Assembly (NCBI RefSeq): GCF_017303295.1
Contig: NZ_JAFKOK010000006.1
Location: 62,001 to 126,000, forward strand
Reading direction: 5' to 3'
Origin: Rhodobacter sp. NTK016B
GTDB taxonomy: Bacteria; Pseudomonadota; Alphaproteobacteria; Rhodobacterales; Rhodobacteraceae
DNA: 64,000 bases
Positions 7,606 through 15,787 of the stretch are shown in pieces. Within the stretch, counting starts at the first letter, position 1; every line of letters starts with the position of its first letter. The position numbers were made by a program, and so were the translations under genes. The notes beneath the pieces were generated by a model. The model had not been told where the DNA came from. It was given only the letters and a program-made list of their open reading frames with translations, and ran no database searches.

Positions 7606-8451
7606 GTGCGCGCGGGTCTGTTGCAACTGAGCGTCGGCGATCTGCCCGCCGACAACGTGGCCCCGGTGCGTGAGGCCGTGCGCGCGGCGGTGACGGGCGG
7701 CGCGGGCTTCGTGCTGACGCCGGAATGCACGAATTGCATCTCGGCCGACCGCAAGCACCAGCAACAGGTCCTGCGCCCCGAGGGTGAGGACCCGGTCCTT
7801 GCCATGCTGCGCGACGAGGCGGCACGCGCCGGGATCTGGCTGCTGGCGGGGTCGGTCATCGTCAAGACCGGCGACGACAGCGACCCGCGCTTTGCCAACC
7901 GCTCGGTCCTGATCGGCCCCGATGGCGCCGTTACCGCGCGCTACGACAAGATCCACCTGTTCGACGTGCAGGTCTCGGAAACCGAAACCTACCGCGAATC
8001 GAACGGGATCCGCCCCGGCGACCGGGCCGTGACCGCGCGCACCGACTTCGCCACGCTGGGCCTGAGTGTTTGTTACGACATCCGCTTCCCGCATCTCTAC
8101 CGCGCGCTGGCCAAGGCCGGGGCGCAGGTCCTGACCGTGCCTGCCGCCTTCAGCCCGGTGACGGGCGAGGCGCATTGGGAAACGCTGCTGCGCGCCCGCG
8201 CCATCGAAACCGGCTGCTATGTTCTGGCCCCCGCCCAGACCGGCCAGCATCCGCAAACCACGGGCCGCAAGCGCGCTACCTATGGCCATGCGCTGGCCGT
8301 GGCGCCCTGGGGCGAGGTTCTGGCCGATGCGGGCACGGCGCCGGGTGTGATCTTTGCCGATCTCGACATGAACGAGGTCGAGAAAGCCCGGGCCCGCGTG
8401 CCGGCGCTGACCCATGACCGGCCCTACGACCCGCCGGAGACAATCGCGTGA
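7606..8451 (+). CDS. Carbon-nitrogen hydrolase (Nit1/deaminated glutathione amidase-like)
   Basis: A 281-aa nitrilase-superfamily enzyme with the full Glu-Lys-Cys triad: Glu40 (LTPECTN), Lys115 (YDKIHLFD) and Cys156 (SVCYDIRFP). The motif spacing and the YDKIHLFDV context match the Nit branch that repairs deaminated glutathione. Its position right after glutaredoxin fits glutathione maintenance, though the substrate is inferred. The start is taken as GTG 7606, because upstream codons overlap grxC and the family begins close to RAGLLQLSV. The stop overlaps the GTG start of the MarR gene (GTGA). Confidence 0.87.
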   Translation: MRAGLLQLSVGDLPADNVAPVREAVRAAVTGGAGFVLTPECTNCISADRKHQQQVLRPEGEDPVLAMLRDEAARAGIWLLAGSVIVKTGDDSDPRFANRSVLIGPDGAVTARYDKIHLFDVQVSETETYRESNGIRPGDRAVTARTDFATLGLSVCYDIRFPHLYRALAKAGAQVLTVPAAFSPVTGEAHWETLLRARAIETGCYVLAPAQTGQHPQTTGRKRATYGHALAVAPWGEVLADAGTAPGVIFADLDMNEVEKARARVPALTHDRPYDPPETIA

Positions 8452-8888
8452 AGCCCGCCGACGACCTTGCGGTCCCGCTTTTCGCGGAACTCTTCATGAC
8501 CGACCAGCTGGCGCGCGCGCGGCTGTCCAAGGTGCTGCCCAAGGGCATGGAACTGTCGCATTTCAGCGTGCTCAACCATCTCGCCCGCAAACAGGGCGAA
8601 CGGACCCCCGCTCAGCTTGCCAAGTCGTTCCACGTCACGCGCGGGGCGATGACCAACACGCTTTCCAAGCTGGAAGCCGCCGGGCATATCCATATCCGCC
8701 CCGACTGGGACGATGCGCGGCGCAAATTCGTGTCGATCTCGCCCTCGGGCCGACAGGCGCGCGACGCGGCTTTGCAGGCGATCGCGCCGGTGATCGGCAA
8801 GCTGGCCAACAAGATCGGCATCGAAAAGGTCCGCGCCACGCTGCCGGTGCTGCGCGATCTGCGGGTCGAGTTGGAACGCGACGACTGA
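8448..8888 (+). CDS. MarR family transcriptional regulator
   Basis: A 146-aa winged-helix regulator. The DNA-binding region reads RTPAQLAKSFHVTRGAMTNTLSKLEAAGHI followed by the wing with DDARRKFVSISPSG, the typical MarR DxRxxxV/I-x-LT-like segment. The GTG start overlaps the amidase stop, so it is co-translated with the grxC-amidase pair and may control it or sense oxidants or phenolics; the ligand cannot be read. It ends 7 nt before the convergent GT2 gene, with no terminator between them. Confidence 0.87.
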   Translation: MKPADDLAVPLFAELFMTDQLARARLSKVLPKGMELSHFSVLNHLARKQGERTPAQLAKSFHVTRGAMTNTLSKLEAAGHIHIRPDWDDARRKFVSISPSGRQARDAALQAIAPVIGKLANKIGIEKVRATLPVLRDLRVELERDD

Positions 8889-8895
8889 AGCGGCG

Positions 8896-9861
8896 CTACT
8901 TGTATTCGATCAGCTTCGCCTGACCGCCGCGCCAGCGCCGGTAATAGAACCGCAACGCGCCCAAAGCCTCGGGGAATTTTCCCAGCACATTGAACAGCGC
9001 CCCCGCCCAGCCCAGCCGCCGCTGCAGCCGCACCACCTGCAGCGGATAGACCAGCGCCAGCAGCAAAGCGGCGGGATGGATCAGCGCGCCCACGACGATC
9101 ACGGCGGGCAGCCACAGGCCCCAGATCCAGATGCGCCGCACCTCGGCCTGCCAATGCGGTTGCTGGCGGGTCGAGAACCGCGCCGCGCCCTCGGCAAAGG
9201 CATGGCCCGCGCGCTCGGTCCGCTTCCACCACTGGCGGAAGCGGGTGATATCGGCATCGTGCCACGTCATCTCGGCATCGATACGCCAGATCGTCCAGCC
9301 CCGCGCGCGCAGCCGCAGGCACAGCTCGGGCTCTTCGCCCGCGATCAGGTCGTCGCGATAGCCTCCCACCGCGCTGACCGCCTGATACCGCATCATCGCG
9401 TCGCCGCCACAGGCCAGCGCCTGCCCGACCGGGGTGTTCCATTCCGCGTCGATCAGCTGGTTGTAGACGCTCGCCTCGGGCTTTTGTTCGCGCCGCCGCC
9501 CGCAGACCACCGCCGCGCGCAGGTTCTCGGACAGGAAGCTCACCGCCCGCTCGATCCAGCCGTCGCGCAGGATGCAATCGCCGTCGAGAAACTGCACGTA
9601 ATCGGGCGGGTCCGCCGCCAGCCGTTTCAGCCCCGCGTTGCGCGCCCGCGCGGCGGTAAAGGGTTTCGACAGGTCCAGCTCGACCAGTTCGGCACCGCGC
9701 TCGGTCGCCCGCTCGCGTGAGCCATCGGTCGACCCGGAATCGACATAGACCACCCGCCGGACATGGCCCGCAAGCGAGTCGAGACAGGCGACAAGCCGCG
9801 CGCCTTCGTTCCGGCCGATGACCACGGCGTCGATCTTGGGCAAAGCTCTGGCGCGTTTCAT
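8896..9861 (-). CDS. Family 2 glycosyltransferase
   Basis: A 321-aa GT-A fold glycosyltransferase. It has the nucleotide-sugar binding start VVIGRNEGARLVACLDSL, the acidic pair at VYVDSGSTDGS, the DxD-like FLDGDC, and an acceptor-site GEEPELCLRLR (ED-type base). Two hydrophobic segments near the C terminus (IWGLWLPAVIVVGALIHPAALLLALVYP in outline) suggest membrane attachment. It probably acts in surface glycan synthesis; it stands alone here, 5.6 kb from the exopolysaccharide locus. ATG 9861 was chosen; the frame stays open upstream but without homology-like content. Confidence 0.82.
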   Translation of the reverse strand: MKRARALPKIDAVVIGRNEGARLVACLDSLAGHVRRVVYVDSGSTDGSRERATERGAELVELDLSKPFTAARARNAGLKRLAADPPDYVQFLDGDCILRDGWIERAVSFLSENLRAAVVCGRRREQKPEASVYNQLIDAEWNTPVGQALACGGDAMMRYQAVSAVGGYRDDLIAGEEPELCLRLRARGWTIWRIDAEMTWHDADITRFRQWWKRTERAGHAFAEGAARFSTRQQPHWQAEVRRIWIWGLWLPAVIVVGALIHPAALLLALVYPLQVVRLQRRLGWAGALFNVLGKFPEALGALRFYYRRWRGGQAKLIEYK

Positions 9862-9926
9862 CGGGGGCCCCTCGTTCCCTATGGGATTACGAAAGCGCAG
9901 GGTTGGGTGTCCAGTGCGCAAGATTA

Positions 9927-9947
9927 TTGCACGTTCCCTCTGTGCAA
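9927..9947. promoter_or_regulatory. Inverted repeat, candidate operator of the thiolase operon
   Basis: TTGCAC (9927-9932) and GTGCAA (9942-9947) form a perfect inverted repeat with a 9-nt spacer, 49 nt before the thiolase start. A related GTGCGCAA lies at 9914-9921. TetR- or MarR-type regulators bind such sites; which one acts here is unknown. Confidence 0.4.
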
Positions 9948-9995
9948 GGCGCCGTGGATGTGTTGCATTCTTGCCGAGGAAGAGGAGGATCCCCC

Positions 9996-11165
9996 ATGCC
10001 CCGCGCACAGATCGTCGGCTGGAGCCACAGCCAGTTCGGCAAGGCCGACGCCCCCGATACCGAAAGCCTGATCGCCGGTATCCTTGCCCCCGCACTGGAG
10101 CACGCGGGCGTCGAGGCCAGCGCCGTGGACGGCATCTTTGTGGGCGTCTTCAACGGCGGCTTTTCGCGGCAGGATTTTCAGGGCGCCTTGGTCGCGCTGG
10201 CCGATGAGGCGCTGCGCTACACCCCGGCGATCCGCTACGAGAATGCCTGCGCCACAGGCTCGGCCGCGCTTTACGGCGCGATGGATTTCATCGAATCCGG
10301 CCGGGGCCGCATCGCGCTGGTGGTCGGCGCGGAAAAGATGACCGCCACCCCCACCGCGCAGGTGGGCGACATCCTCTTGGGCGCGTCCTATGTCAAGGAA
10401 GAGGCCGATGTCCCCGCCGGTTTCGCCGGTCTCTTCGGCCAGATCGCCCAGAGCTATTTCCAACGCTACGGCGATCAGTCCGACGCGCTGGCGATGATCG
10501 CGGCCAAGAACCACAAGAACGGCATGGCCAATCCTTACGCGCACATGCGCAAGGATTTCGGCTTCGAGTTCTGCAACACGCCGTCCGACAAGAACCCCCA
10601 TGTCGCGGGCCCGCTGCGCCGCACCGATTGCTCGCTGGTCTCGGATGGGGCCGCGATCCTCGTTCTGGCGGATGACGAAACGGCGAAGGACCTCAAACGC
10701 GCCATCGCCTTCCGGGGCCGGGTACAGGCCAATGATTACCTGCCGATGTCAAAGCGCGACGTGCTGGAATTCGCGGGCGCCCGCAAGGCGTGGGCGGGCG
10801 CACTGGATCAGGCCGGGCTGACACTGGACGACCTGTCGCTGGTGGAAACGCATGACTGTTTCACCGTGGCCGAGATGCTGGAATACGAGGCGATGGGCCT
10901 TGCGGAACGCGGGCAGGGCCACCGCGTAATCCGCGACGGCGTCACCGCCAAGGACGGCAAACTGCCCGTGAACCCCTCGGGCGGGCTGAAATCCAAGGGC
11001 CACCCGATCGGCGCGACCGGCGTGTCGATGCATGTCATGGCGGCGATGCAACTTTCGGGCGAAGCTGGCGACATGGCCGTACCCGGCGCCAGCGTGGCGG
11101 GCGTGTTCAACATGGGCGGCGTCGCGGTCGCGAATTATTGCTCGATCCTGGAGCGCGTCAGGTGA
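9996..11165 (+). CDS. Thiolase family protein (acetyl-CoA acetyltransferase / SCP-x type)
   Basis: A 389-aa thiolase-fold enzyme of the SCP-x-like group, which cleaves or forms 3-ketoacyl-CoA. The nucleophile is Cys85 in YENACATGSAAL, and the C-terminal GGLKSKGHPIGATG carries the catalytic His; ETHDCFTVAEMLEYE replaces the usual NEAFA, as in SCP-x thiolases. ATG 9996 has a strong AGAGGAGG. The stop overlaps the GTG of the acyl-CoA synthetase gene, and the third operon gene follows by ATGA, so the three are tightly co-translated. The likely role is breakdown of an unusual acyl-CoA. Confidence 0.88.
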   Translation: MPRAQIVGWSHSQFGKADAPDTESLIAGILAPALEHAGVEASAVDGIFVGVFNGGFSRQDFQGALVALADEALRYTPAIRYENACATGSAALYGAMDFIESGRGRIALVVGAEKMTATPTAQVGDILLGASYVKEEADVPAGFAGLFGQIAQSYFQRYGDQSDALAMIAAKNHKNGMANPYAHMRKDFGFEFCNTPSDKNPHVAGPLRRTDCSLVSDGAAILVLADDETAKDLKRAIAFRGRVQANDYLPMSKRDVLEFAGARKAWAGALDQAGLTLDDLSLVETHDCFTVAEMLEYEAMGLAERGQGHRVIRDGVTAKDGKLPVNPSGGLKSKGHPIGATGVSMHVMAAMQLSGEAGDMAVPGASVAGVFNMGGVAVANYCSILERVR

Positions 11166-12760
11166 GGCTGGACCTGTCCCAAGGCATCACCCCGGTCTCG
11201 ACCCGGGTGATGAACCTGTCGCATTTCCTGACCGATGTGGCCCGCCGTCATCCCGACAAGCCGGGCTTCATCTGGGGCGAGCAAAGCTGGACATGGGCGC
11301 AGATGGAACAGCGCGCGGCGGCCTTTGCCGAGGCGCTGATCGACCGCTTCGGCGTGCAAAAGGGCGACCGCATCCTCGTCCAGTCGGCCAACAACAACCA
11401 GATGTTCGAGGCGATGTTCGGCTGCTGGCGCGCGGGTTGCGTCTGGGTGCCCGCCAATTTCCGCCAGACACCCGAGGATGTCGCCTTCCTCGCACAGTCC
11501 TCGCAGGCGCGCGGCATGCTGGTCGGCGCGGAATTCGCCGCCCATGCCCGGGCCTGCGCCCCGCATCTCGATTTCACCATCGCCATCGGCGAAAGCGATT
11601 TCGCCGGGGATTACGAAACGCTGATCGCCCCTTTCCTCGGCTCGGCGCGCCCCGCCGCCGCCGTGCAGCGCGACGATCCCTGCTGGTTCTTCTTCACCTC
11701 GGGCACCACCGGGCGCCCCAAGGCCGCCGTGCTGACGCATGGCCAGATGGGATTTGTCGTAACGAACCACCTGTGCGACCTGATGCCCGGAACCGGACCC
11801 GACTGGGGCACCGAGGATGCGTCGCTGGTCGTGGCGCCGCTGAGCCACGGCGCGGGTATCCACCAGCTGGCGCAGGTCGCGCATGGCGTGCCCTCGATCT
11901 TGCCCACGGGCGCGAAGCTGGACCCGGCGGAAATCTGGGCGCTGGTGGAAAAGCACCGCGTCACCAACATGTTCACCGTGCCCACGATCGTGAAACTGCT
12001 GGTCGAACACCCGGCGGTGGATCAGCACGACCATTCCAGCCTGCGCTACGTGATCTACGCAGGCGCTCCGATGTACCGCGCCGATCAGATCACCGCGCTC
12101 GACAAGCTGGGACCGGTTCTGGTGCAGTATTTCGGGCTGGGCGAGGTGACCGGCAACATCACCGTCCTGCCCCCGGTGCATCACTCGACGGGCGAGATGA
12201 AGCTGGGCACCTGCGGTTTCGCGCGCACGGGGATGCAGGTCACGATCCGGCGCGACGACGGGAGCGAATGCGCGCCCTTCGAGACCGGCGAGATCTGCGC
12301 CACCGGCCCCGCCGTCTTCGCCGGCTATTTCAACAACCCCGACGCCAATGCCAAAAGCTTCAAGGACGGTTGGTTCCTGACCGGCGATCTGGGCCACATG
12401 GATGACGAGGGCTTCGTTTACCTGACCGGACGGGCTTCGGACATGTATATCTCGGGCGGCTCGAACATCTATCCGCGCGAGATCGAAGAGAAAATCCTGC
12501 TGCACCCGGCCATCTCCGAAGTCGCCGTACTGGGCGTCCCGCACCGCAAATGGGGCGAGGTCGGCATGGCCGTCTGTGTGTGCAGCGAACCCGTTGAGGC
12601 CGCCGAGCTGCTGTCATGGCTGGGCGACAAGCTCGCGCGATACAAGCTGCCGCAACATGTGGTCTTCTGGGAGGAAATGCCCAAATCCGCCTACGGCAAG
12701 ATCACCAAGAAGATGATCCGCGAAACGCTTGACGCGCGCGGCGAGATCCCGCCCGCATGA
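11162..12760 (+). CDS. Acyl-CoA synthetase (AMP-forming)
   Basis: A 532-aa member of the ANL superfamily that activates a carboxylic acid to its CoA thioester via an acyl-adenylate. The P-loop-like motif is FFTSGTTGRPKAA, the adenylate-binding motif is YFGLGEVTG, the hinge region holds GWFLTGDLGHMDDEGF, and the C-terminal catalytic Lys lies in KSAYGKITKK. GTG 11162 overlaps the thiolase stop; ATG 11210 (MNLSHFLTDVARR) is a second candidate giving 516 aa. The substrate, perhaps an aromatic or branched acid, cannot be read from the sequence. Confidence 0.9.
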   Translation: MRLDLSQGITPVSTRVMNLSHFLTDVARRHPDKPGFIWGEQSWTWAQMEQRAAAFAEALIDRFGVQKGDRILVQSANNNQMFEAMFGCWRAGCVWVPANFRQTPEDVAFLAQSSQARGMLVGAEFAAHARACAPHLDFTIAIGESDFAGDYETLIAPFLGSARPAAAVQRDDPCWFFFTSGTTGRPKAAVLTHGQMGFVVTNHLCDLMPGTGPDWGTEDASLVVAPLSHGAGIHQLAQVAHGVPSILPTGAKLDPAEIWALVEKHRVTNMFTVPTIVKLLVEHPAVDQHDHSSLRYVIYAGAPMYRADQITALDKLGPVLVQYFGLGEVTGNITVLPPVHHSTGEMKLGTCGFARTGMQVTIRRDDGSECAPFETGEICATGPAVFAGYFNNPDANAKSFKDGWFLTGDLGHMDDEGFVYLTGRASDMYISGGSNIYPREIEEKILLHPAISEVAVLGVPHRKWGEVGMAVCVCSEPVEAAELLSWLGDKLARYKLPQHVVFWEEMPKSAYGKITKKMIRETLDARGEIPPA

Positions 12761-13584
12761 TCAGAACCCTCGCCCATCCCGGCGCCGCCACTCCCGACCG
12801 CTTCGCCCTCGCCCCCTGCCACGCCGAGCCGGTCACCGTGACGCTGCCACCCGCCGATACCCTCGCGCAATCGGCCGCGCTGGCGCTGGCGGATTACGAT
12901 GGCGGCTGGCTGGTGATCGAAGACGCGCCGCTTGCCAATCTCGACATCGTCATCCCGGGCGAGGACCCGACCGGCGCCCATGCCGCGTGGTATGCCGGCC
13001 CCTACCAGATGGGCGCAGGGACCATCCGCCAACTGGGCATGCATGTCGGGCGCAAGGGCGGCGCGCCGTGGATCCACGGCCATGGCAGCGTTGCCGCGCC
13101 CGACTGGAAGGGCCCCGATTTCGGCCATGTTATGCCACTGGAAAGCCGCCTGTCCCGGCCCGTTACGGCAAAAGGCTGGGCGATACGCGGGGCCCGGCTC
13201 GAGGTTATGCCCGACCCGGAAACCGCCTTCCCGCTGTTCCAACCCCGCGCGGTCGGGCCCCGTCCACCGACCAACGCGGCGCTCCTGACGCTCAGACCCA
13301 ATCAGGACCTGCTTACGGCCATCGAAACCGCCGCCGCCTCTGCGGGCATGACGGAAGCCCGCATCCTCGGTCTTGGCTCCGTGGTGCACCCCAAGCTTCA
13401 GGGCCAGCCACGCATCGACAGCTTCGCAACCGAATTGCTGGTGACGGAAGGGCGTCTTGCCGGCGGCGTGGCGGATCTGGATATCGACCTCATCACCCTC
13501 GGATCCACGCGCCACAACGGTCGCCTCGAACGTGGAGCCAACGGGATCTGCATCACCGCTGAATTACTGCTTGTGGCACGTTGA
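12757..13584 (+). CDS. PPC/DUF296-domain-like protein (tandem)
   Basis: A 275-aa protein resembling two tandem PPC (DUF296) domains. The first half contains GAPWIHGHGSV, FGHVMPLES and PDPETAFPLFQP; the second half repeats the layout from RPNQDLLTAIETAA through ARILGLGSVVHP to the closing LERGANGICITAELLL. PPC domains form trimers in bacteria; their biochemical role is mostly unknown. The ATGA overlap with the acyl-CoA synthetase gene places it in the same metabolic unit. I infer an accessory or catalytic role in that acyl-CoA pathway. An intergenic repeat copy begins 6 nt after its stop. Confidence 0.65.
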   Translation: MIRTLAHPGAATPDRFALAPCHAEPVTVTLPPADTLAQSAALALADYDGGWLVIEDAPLANLDIVIPGEDPTGAHAAWYAGPYQMGAGTIRQLGMHVGRKGGAPWIHGHGSVAAPDWKGPDFGHVMPLESRLSRPVTAKGWAIRGARLEVMPDPETAFPLFQPRAVGPRPPTNAALLTLRPNQDLLTAIETAAASAGMTEARILGLGSVVHPKLQGQPRIDSFATELLVTEGRLAGGVADLDIDLITLGSTRHNGRLERGANGICITAELLLVAR

Positions 13585-13590
13585 GCCCGA

Positions 13591-13643
13591 AGGGCGGGGG
13601 CGCTGCCCCCGGACCCCCGGGATATTTCTGGACTAAAGATGGG
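13591..13643 (+). repeat. Intergenic 3'-end repeat, copy A (short form)
   Basis: A hairpin GGGGGC-GCT-GCCCCC, then a C-rich run, then the conserved non-palindromic tail GGGATATTTCTGGA and TAAAGATGGG. It reads in the same direction as the gene it follows. It lacks the roughly 16-nt middle block with a second hairpin (GGCC-TGC-GGCC) that copies B and C have. Confidence 0.8.
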
Positions 13644-13758
13644 CAAAACGGCGCGACCCTGATCCGGATCGCGCCGCCATCTTCGTTCACGGCCATCGGC
13701 GTCACCGCTTGTGCCCGCTGACCCGCTTGGCGTGTTAACCTTGATAAGGGGTGAAGGC

Positions 13759-13826
13759 GCGCATCTTTAATCCAAAAATATCCTGGGGGGTGAGGCCGCA
13801 GGCCGAGGGGGGCAAAGCCCCCCTTC
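13759..13826 (-). repeat. Intergenic 3'-end repeat, copy B (full form)
   Basis: Minus-strand copy just downstream of idi. Read on the minus strand it holds GGGGGGC-TTT-GCCCCCC, the block CTCGGCCTGCGGCCTCA, a C run, and AGGATATTTTTGGATTAAAGATG. It matches copy C (45884-45949) almost base for base apart from the loop and two or three positions. Copies A and B face each other across 13644-13758; that spacer holds no gene I can support. Confidence 0.85.
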
Positions 13827-13836
13827 TGCACGGCTC

Positions 13837-14358
13837 TCAAAGTCCGGCGAGGGCGAGGTCGGCATGCTCGCTCAGATAGACCCGCAGCCACGGCGTGAAG
13901 CGTTCTGGGAAATCTGCAATCTCGGCGCGCAGATCGGCGGGCGCGATCCAGCGTGTTGCTTTCACTTCGGTTGGGTCGGGATCCAATGCGGGGGGCGTGT
14001 CGCAATGGCCGAGGAACAGGTCGACCACCTCGTGTTCGATCATGCCGTTGCCCACTGCCGCGCGATATTCGACGACGCCGCGATGTTCGAGCGCGATGCC
14101 TTCCAGCCCGAGTTCCTGATCCAGCCGTCGCGTGGCGCAATCGGCGGGGGATTCGCCCCAGAACGGATGCGTGCAGCAGGTATTCGCCCACAGCCCCGGC
14201 GTATGGTATTTCTCGAGCGCGCGCTGCTGGATCAGCAGCTTGCCATCAGCCACCACGAAAACCGAAACCGCCGGGTGTTTCAGCCCGCGGCGGTGGACGT
14301 CGAGCTTGTCCATCGGTTGCAGTTGCGCGTCGATCCAGACGGGAATGTCCTGCGCCAT
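13837..14358 (-). CDS. idi: Isopentenyl-diphosphate delta-isomerase (type I)
   Basis: Interconverts IPP and DMAPP for isoprenoid synthesis. The 173-aa Nudix-fold protein has the active-site Cys in WANTCCTHP, the KLDVHRRGLKHPAVSVFV start, RRLDQELGLEG, and EVVDLFLGHC with the conserved Glu. ATG 14358 has GGAAGGA upstream. It stands alone between the PPC gene and the polysaccharide locus; ispA and dxs are 10 kb to the right. Isomerase is not strictly required when IPP and DMAPP both come from IspH, so it probably balances flux to quinones or carotenoids. Confidence 0.93.
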   Translation of the reverse strand: MAQDIPVWIDAQLQPMDKLDVHRRGLKHPAVSVFVVADGKLLIQQRALEKYHTPGLWANTCCTHPFWGESPADCATRRLDQELGLEGIALEHRGVVEYRAAVGNGMIEHEVVDLFLGHCDTPPALDPDPTEVKATRWIAPADLRAEIADFPERFTPWLRVYLSEHADLALAGL

Positions 14359-14467
14359 CGTGATCCTTCCAAGGCCCAGAGCGCTTCTAGCGCCAAGCGG
14401 GGGCCTTGGGAAAGGGGGTGCGGGCGGCGCTTGCGACGGCTGGATCAGGAACACGGGCCCGAATGGC

Positions 14468-15772
14468 TCAGATCGCGCCGGTTAGCGTCAGCGCCATGCC
14501 CAGACCGGCGAGGATCAGCACCAGCGTGCCGAAGCCCCAGATCATCTGCCGTCGACGCCTCTCGCGCACCGGCATCGAATAGGGGATCGACACGACCGGG
14601 CGCAGCTGCAAATCGCGCTCCATCCGTTGGGCGGTGCGCATCACCGGCTGCATCCATTCCATCGCATAGGCCAGCATCACGCCCAGACCGATCCCGGCAA
14701 CGAGGCCCAGCGCCGCGATCATCTTGCGGCTGCGCGAGACCGGGAATTCCGGCACCAGCGCGCGTTCAAGCAGTTCGAAACGTTCGGCCTGTTGATCATC
14801 CTCGATCCGCGAGCTGAGTTCGGCTTCGCGGCGACGATCCGAGGCGGCGATCAATTGCGCCTGAAGCTGTTCCATCCGGCGGTTCATCGCCGTAACTTGC
14901 TGTTCGTAGACCGGGGCGCGGGTCAGGATGTCCTGAATCTCGGCGATCCGCGAGCGCATCTCGGCTTCCTGCTGTTCCAGTTGCTCGATCTCGATCTGCA
15001 GGGCCTCGACTTGCCGTTGCACAACGATCCGCGTCGAATCCACATCGAGCGAGTCGAGCTCGCTGCGGCGGGCGCTGAGATCGGCCTGCAAATCGCGCAG
15101 GGCGCTGGTCAGGCTGCTGCGCTCGGTCCGGCGCAGGGCCACGGAATCGGCGAGAAAGGCTTCGTTCTCCGAGCGGTAATCGGCGATGTCGTCTTCCAGA
15201 GCCGAGATCGCCTCTTCCAGGCGGGCTTCTTCGGCCTCGAAGAACACCAGCGCCTGCTGGGCGTTGGATTGCCGCGCGCTGACCGATTGCTCGACCAGCT
15301 GATCGGCGAGTTCATTGGCGATCGCGGCGGCGGTTTCCGGGTTGGCGTCCGAAGCCGAGACGATCAGGGCCGACAGCGATCCGTCGCGCGCGAAGCCCTG
15401 CTGGGCGGCCGCGATCGAGGTGATCGAGAAGCTCTGGCGCATCAGCGCGACCTGCTCGACCGGGCTCAGCGGGGCGCCGTCGAACAGGTTGTAGCGTTGC
15501 GCAAGGTCGAGAAGCGCCTCGCGCGACATCAGCCGCTGTTCGATCATCTGCACCCGGCGGGTGACATCGGGCGTCGCGGCGGTGTCGTCTTCGCTGCTGG
15601 CGACGATCACCGGGTTGATCACCTGAATGACGGCGCTGGCGGAATAGATCCGCTGGGATTGCAGCGCCATGATGATGCCGCCCAGCGCGCCGATCACCGT
15701 CAGCAGCACCATGATGCGCCAGCGGCGGCGCAGCCAGCTTGTGAATTCGTGAAGATTCTGGATCGGTCCCAT
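14468..15772 (-). CDS. Wzz-like polysaccharide chain-length / co-polymerase protein
   Basis: A 434-aa inner-membrane polysaccharide co-polymerase. It has an N-terminal membrane segment (about residues 19-37) and a periplasmic Wzz start (IYSASAVIQVINPV). A long coiled-coil region, rich in Glu, Arg and Leu, runs from about 190 to 330, and two C-terminal membrane segments follow (about 350-370 and 413-432). Two C-terminal segments differ from the usual single one. The partner ATPase gene lies 15 nt upstream on the same strand, so together they form a split ExoP/Wzc system controlling chain length and export. ATG 15772 is the first in frame. Confidence 0.82.
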   Translation of the reverse strand: MGPIQNLHEFTSWLRRRWRIMVLLTVIGALGGIIMALQSQRIYSASAVIQVINPVIVASSEDDTAATPDVTRRVQMIEQRLMSREALLDLAQRYNLFDGAPLSPVEQVALMRQSFSITSIAAAQQGFARDGSLSALIVSASDANPETAAAIANELADQLVEQSVSARQSNAQQALVFFEAEEARLEEAISALEDDIADYRSENEAFLADSVALRRTERSSLTSALRDLQADLSARRSELDSLDVDSTRIVVQRQVEALQIEIEQLEQQEAEMRSRIAEIQDILTRAPVYEQQVTAMNRRMEQLQAQLIAASDRRREAELSSRIEDDQQAERFELLERALVPEFPVSRSRKMIAALGLVAGIGLGVMLAYAMEWMQPVMRTAQRMERDLQLRPVVSIPYSMPVRERRRRQMIWGFGTLVLILAGLGMALTLTGAI

Positions 15773-15787
15773 CCGGCGGCCCCCCTG

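Noticed and set aside
13641-13836. Small protein read through the repeat (PPGYFWIKDA) on the minus strand
   Set aside because: This peptide is simply the translation of the intergenic repeat. The frame extends out of idi on the other reading phase and has no ribosome binding site.
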